Source: Streptomyces sp. NBC_00250 (lineage in GTDB: Bacteria; Actinomycetota; Actinomycetes; Streptomycetales; Streptomycetaceae). Taken from it: DNA of 64,000 nt. The DNA lies in assembly GCF_036192275.1 (NCBI RefSeq), contig NZ_CP108088.1, forward strand, positions 6,883,501 through 6,947,500, given 5' to 3'. Positions 61,118-64,000 of the stretch are shown piece by piece. Under the pieces are notes generated by a model that saw nothing but the letters and a program-made list of their open reading frames with translations, was not told where the DNA came from and did not search any database. Each line of letters starts with the position of its first letter. Positions within the stretch are counted from its first letter, which is position 1. The position numbers and the translations under genes are program-made.

Positions 61118-61837
61118 GTGGGTCACGGCTGGCAGGGTGCCGTTCTCAAGCTGATGCGGGGCAAGGACTTCACGTTCACCGTGACGGGGGCCGAGCAGGT
61201 CACCGAGGACTACCGCAGGGTGCACTTCACGGACGGCGGACTGCTCGCCGCCGCCGGAGTCCACCCGACGATGTGGGTGCGCATCTGGTTCGAGAACGCG
61301 GGCAAGCCGCACCAGCGCGCGTACACCCTGGTCGACCCCGACCGGGAGGCCGGCACCTTCAGCCTGGAGTTCGCCCTCCACGACGGAGTCGCCAGCCGCT
61401 GGGCCCGCGCCTGCACCCCCGGCGACACCGTGGAGGCCACCCTCCAGGGCACCGGCTTCGAGGCGCCGGAGCCGCGCCCCGGACGGCTCCTCGTGGTCGG
61501 CGACCCGGCCTCCCTGCCCGCCGTCAACTCCCTGCTCGACGCGCTCCCGGGCGTCCCGGCCACCGTCTGGTTCGAGACCCAGCACGCCTCCGACGAGGAG
61601 CTGCCCGTCCGGCTCGACCCCGAGCACCACGAGCTGCGCCGGGTGCCGCGCCGGAACGACGGAGCCGATCTCGTCGCCCGCGTGAAGGCCGAGCTTCCCG
61701 GACTCGCCGACTCGGACCCGTACGTCTGGATCGCCTGCGACACCACGACCACCCGCACCCTCGCCACGTACGCGCGCAAGGAGCTCGCCCTCCCCAAGGA
61801 GCGCGTCCACGCCCTCGGGTACTGGCGCGCCGGCTGA
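61118..61837 (+). CDS. Siderophore-interacting flavoprotein (ferric-siderophore reductase)
   Basis: A 239-residue SIP-family protein related to ViuB and DesF. It reduces Fe3+-siderophores in the cytoplasm with NAD(P)H. The FAD site is Arg67-Ala-Tyr-Thr70 (HQRAYTLVDPD); the C-terminal SIP domain has VGDPASLPAVNSLLDALPGVPATVWFE and WIACDTTTTRTLATYARKELALPKERVHALGYWRAG. The GTG start at 61118 follows GGGGAGGGG. It is iron-regulated through the box 35 bp upstream and divergent from the amidase/acetyltransferase pair. Confidence 0.94.
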   Translation: MGHGWQGAVLKLMRGKDFTFTVTGAEQVTEDYRRVHFTDGGLLAAAGVHPTMWVRIWFENAGKPHQRAYTLVDPDREAGTFSLEFALHDGVASRWARACTPGDTVEATLQGTGFEAPEPRPGRLLVVGDPASLPAVNSLLDALPGVPATVWFETQHASDEELPVRLDPEHHELRRVPRRNDGADLVARVKAELPGLADSDPYVWIACDTTTTRTLATYARKELALPKERVHALGYWRAG

Positions 61838-61983
61838 CCGCGCCGGGTTGACGATCCGTTACTTCGCCGCGGAGTGGATCGTTCACACCGTTCCCTTGTG
61901 TACCCGCGCGTGCGAAAGACGCGGGACACCCGGGAACGGTTGTGTCTAGAAAAATCGAAAATGAACACGGAAACCCCCCTTTG

Positions 61984-62018
61984 GAGTGAACTCACGTCAG
62001 GCGACTGCCGGTTCACTC
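61984..62018. promoter_or_regulatory. Hairpin in the leader of the LAETG protein gene
   Basis: GAGTGAAC (61984-61991) and GTTCACTC (62011-62018) are perfect arms around a 19-nt spacer, about 110 bp before the start. An AT-rich block (CTAGAAAAATCGAAAATGAA, near 61946) upstream could be the promoter. Confidence 0.35.
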
Positions 62019-62125
62019 TCCGTGCGTAAAGATTCCGGTGTCTCAAGTCGCCGAGGCCGCGCCGACCCACCGTCCCCGTGGTGAGCGGCCGGCGACGCCG
62101 TGTCTCTTGTGGGGGTTCCACCATC

Positions 62126-63136
62126 TTGAACAGCAACACCTTCCGCATGCCCGTGCGCCGCACCGCGGCCGCCGCGACCGTCGCCGCCCTGACCGTCGGC
62201 CCGGTCCTCCTCGCGGCCCCCGCGGCGCACGCCACGGGCGGCGAAGGGCGCGCCACCGCCGTCGTCCTGCGGACCGGCCTCGACGTCTCGCTCCTCGGCA
62301 AGACGGTCGACGTGCCGGTGCGGGCCTCGCTCAACGAGGTCAGGGCGCCGCAGACCGAGAGCGAGACCGCGCTCTCCGTGAAGGTGCAGGGGGCCGAGGA
62401 GGGCAAGCCGATCGACATCCTCGCCGCCGACGTCGCCACCTCGACGGCCACCGTCGACGAGAAGAAGGCCGAGGGGTACGTGAACCTCGTCAAGGCCCAG
62501 GTCCACGTCCCCGGAATCCCGCTGCTCTCCCTCATCGAGGTCGAGAAGGTGACCTCCAAGGCGCTGTGCGAGGTGGGCAGGAAGCCGGTCGCCGAGTCCA
62601 ACGTCCTCGGCCACGTCACCGTCTTCGGCAAGAGGACGACCCTCTCCACCGGCGGCCGCACCCAGGTCAGTGTCCCGGGCATCGGCAAGGTGACCCTCGA
62701 CCTCTCCCGCACGTCCACCACCTCCCGTACGGCGGCGGCGACCGCCCTCGAACTCAAGGTGGAGGTCGACCCGCTGAAGCTCGGCGTCGCCGAGGTCAAC
62801 GGCACCGTGACGCTCGCCGAGGCCACCTGCGAGACCCCCGAGGGCACGGCCCCGACGGAGAAGCCCACGGAGCGGCCCACCGAGAAGCCGACCGAGCAGC
62901 CCACCCAGGAGCCCAGCGAGCGGCCCTCGGAGCAGCCCACGCAGGAGCCCTCGGTGAAGCCGAGCGACGCCGGCGGCATCAAGACCAACAACGGTGGCAC
63001 CACGCCCACCCAGAACCTCGCCGAGACCGGCGGCAGCTCCACCACCCCGTACATCGCGGGCGGGGCGCTCGCGCTCCTCGTGGCCGGCGGCGGCGCCCTC
63101 GCGCTGACCCGCTCGCGCGCCCGCTCCCGAGGCTGA
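62126..63136 (+). CDS. LAETG sortase-anchored surface protein
   Basis: A 336-residue secreted protein. The signal peptide is about 1-38 (RMPVRRTAAAATVAALTVGPVLLAAPAAHATGG). The main domain (about 40-235) is a beta-rich unit of the SCO1860 type. A spacer (about 241-280) is built of four-residue P-T/S-E/Q repeats. LAETG (298-302) is followed by a hydrophobic helix and RSRARSRG, the full class-E sortase sorting signal. The TTG start at 62126 lies behind GGGGG; ATG at 62147 is the alternative. It should be linked to the cell wall by SrtE. Confidence 0.9.
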   Translation: MNSNTFRMPVRRTAAAATVAALTVGPVLLAAPAAHATGGEGRATAVVLRTGLDVSLLGKTVDVPVRASLNEVRAPQTESETALSVKVQGAEEGKPIDILAADVATSTATVDEKKAEGYVNLVKAQVHVPGIPLLSLIEVEKVTSKALCEVGRKPVAESNVLGHVTVFGKRTTLSTGGRTQVSVPGIGKVTLDLSRTSTTSRTAAATALELKVEVDPLKLGVAEVNGTVTLAEATCETPEGTAPTEKPTERPTEKPTEQPTQEPSERPSEQPTQEPSVKPSDAGGIKTNNGGTTPTQNLAETGGSSTTPYIAGGALALLVAGGGALALTRSRARSRG

Positions 63137-63200
63137 CGGTCCGAGGGGGCCGCGCGGGGGCGCGGGAGGCTCCGGGGGGAGCCTCGAAGGGGGGAAGCAC

Positions 63201-63245
63201 GGGTCCGGGGAGGGCGACGGTGACGACGTCGCCCTCCCCGGACCC
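63201..63245. terminator. Strong bidirectional terminator
   Basis: Positions 63201-63219 and 63227-63245 form a perfect 19-bp G/C-rich stem with a 7-nt loop, between the convergent LAETG-protein gene and the CobC-like gene. A smaller hairpin (GAGGCTC / GAGCCTC, 63166-63185) precedes it. Confidence 0.85.
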
Positions 63246-63262
63246 CTGTGCGCCCGCCGGGC

Positions 63263-64000
63263 TCAGCCGCCCATCAACAGGGCCTGGTCGAGGGCCTGGA
63301 GGAAGCGGTTCGTCGTCACCCGGTCCCGGACCGCGATCCGCAGCCAGTTCCGGTCGAGCCCCGGGAAGGTGTCGCCCCGGCGGGCCGCGAAGCCCAGCGA
63401 CCGCAGCCGCTCCCGGATCGCGTCCGCCCCGTCGATCCGCAGCAGCACGAAGGGCCCCTCCGACCCCTCCACCGTCCGCACCTCGTCGAACTCGGCGAGG
63501 CCGGCGAGCAGATGGGCCCGCTCCACCCCGATCCGGTGCGCCGCGTGCTCGGCCTCCGCGAGCGCCGCCCGCGACATGCACGCCTCCGCCGCCACCAGGG
63601 CGGGCGTCGACACCGGCCACAGCGGCTGGCTCCGTTCGAGCGCCGCGATCGTCTCCGGCTCGGCCAGCACGTACCCGATCCGCAGACCGGCGAGCCCCCA
63701 GGTCTTGGTGAGGCTGCGCAGCACCACGAGCCCCGGCACGTCGGTCCGCCCGGCCAGCGACTCGCGCTCGCCCGGCACCGCGTCGATGAAGGCCTCGTCC
63801 ACCACCAGGGTCCGCCCCGGTCTCGCGAGCGCGGCGATCGAGTCGGCGGGGTGCAGCACGGAGGTCGGGTTCGTGGGGTTCCCGATCACCACCAGGTCCG
63901 CGTCCTCGGGAACCGCCGCCGGATCCAGCCGGAAACCGTCCTCCTCGCGCAGCAGCACCCGGCCCACCTCGTGGCCGACGTCGGACAGCGCCGCCTCCGG
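63263..64000 (-). CDS. cobC: CobC-like PLP aminotransferase/threonine-phosphate decarboxylase (3' part)
   Basis: The C-terminal 245 residues of a type-I-fold PLP enzyme; the N-terminus lies beyond the right edge. DLVVIGNPTNPTSV, VVDEAFID, RSLTKTWGLAGLRIGYVLA (PLP lysine in SLTKTWGL) and the final Arg in NWLRIAVRD are visible. The group (Rv2231c/CobC and HisC-like) includes threonine-phosphate decarboxylase of cobalamin synthesis. In Streptomyces a CobC-like gene next to the LAETG protein leads into cobalamin genes, which fits here. Confidence 0.87.
   Translation of the reverse strand, partial: PEAALSDVGHEVGRVLLREEDGFRLDPAAVPEDADLVVIGNPTNPTSVLHPADSIAALARPGRTLVVDEAFIDAVPGERESLAGRTDVPGLVVLRSLTKTWGLAGLRIGYVLAEPETIAALERSQPLWPVSTPALVAAEACMSRAALAEAEHAAHRIGVERAHLLAGLAEFDEVRTVEGSEGPFVLLRIDGADAIRERLRSLGFAARRGDTFPGLDRNWLRIAVRDRVTTNRFLQALDQALLMGG

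Noticed and set aside
61838..62125. Riboswitch in the leader of the LAETG gene
   Set aside because: The leader has a hairpin and AT-rich promoter-like block, but I could not match it to a known riboswitch core.
1..64000. tRNA/rRNA genes, CRISPR arrays, insertion sequences, att sites, replication origins
   Set aside because: None could be recognised by reading both strands; the repeats seen are short and local. I also noticed no in-frame TTA codon in a clear gene, but did not check every codon.

Overview
The window is a high-GC (about 70% or more) actinobacterial chromosome segment, almost certainly from a Streptomyces. Supporting signs are very strong third-position G/C bias, GTG and TTG starts, dense ATGA/GTGA stop-start overlaps, an LAETG sortase substrate of the Streptomyces type, TerD and SpoIIE-phosphatase families, DmdR/DtxR-type iron boxes, and a gene order from suf through dapD/dapA to a CobC-like aminotransferase that I recall from Streptomyces chromosomes. 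I see no tRNA, rRNA, CRISPR array, insertion sequence or prophage. It looks like ordinary chromosome with a few accessory metabolic islands.

Left part (1-8.2 kb): the 5' end of an ABC-2 permease and its ATPase point away from the complete SUF iron-sulfur assembly operon sufR-B-D-Rieske ferredoxin-C-S-U-T. Two operators stand in front of it: a perfect 19-bp iron box and a CAAC-N6-GTTG SufR site that includes the sufR start codon. A strong hairpin ends the operon. From 8.2 to 21.8 kb come a membrane protein, an SMR efflux pump with its TetR regulator, lysine/diaminopimelate genes (dapD and a DapA paralog), an SDR, GNAT and monooxygenase-fold genes, a secreted nuclease, a Tat-exported PhoX-like phosphatase, and a GntR regulator with ACC deaminase.

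Middle (21.8-48.8 kb): a two-domain TerD protein and an AraC regulator are followed by an oxidative uronate pathway. Uronate dehydrogenase plus an SDR are divergent from 5-keto-4-deoxyglucarate dehydratase plus an unknown protein. The last enzyme of this route, 2,5-dioxovalerate dehydrogenase, lies 16 kb away beside a divergent IclR gene and two tandem IclR-like operators. Between them are a GntR/amidohydrolase pair with a TGGTATACCA operator, two translationally coupled SpoIIE-type phosphatases (one with a CitA/DcuS-like sensor half), an MFS exporter, a penicillin-binding protein and a coupled membrane protein-histidine kinase-response regulator operon.

Right part (48.8-64 kb): an MFS pump divergent from a GlxA-type AraC regulator, a DsbA-like oxidoreductase, two class-V aminotransferases, a MarR/old-yellow-enzyme pair with twin operators, an FG-GAP secreted protein, and an iron-box-controlled divergent locus. 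That locus has a penicillin-acylase-family amidase and an IucB-like acetyltransferase on one side and a siderophore-interacting flavoprotein on the other. The window closes with the LAETG surface protein and a CobC-like aminotransferase cut by the edge. The most interesting items are the iron-regulated amidase/acetyltransferase/SIP locus, the split uronate pathway with its operators, the SUF double control and the coupled sensor-phosphatase pair.
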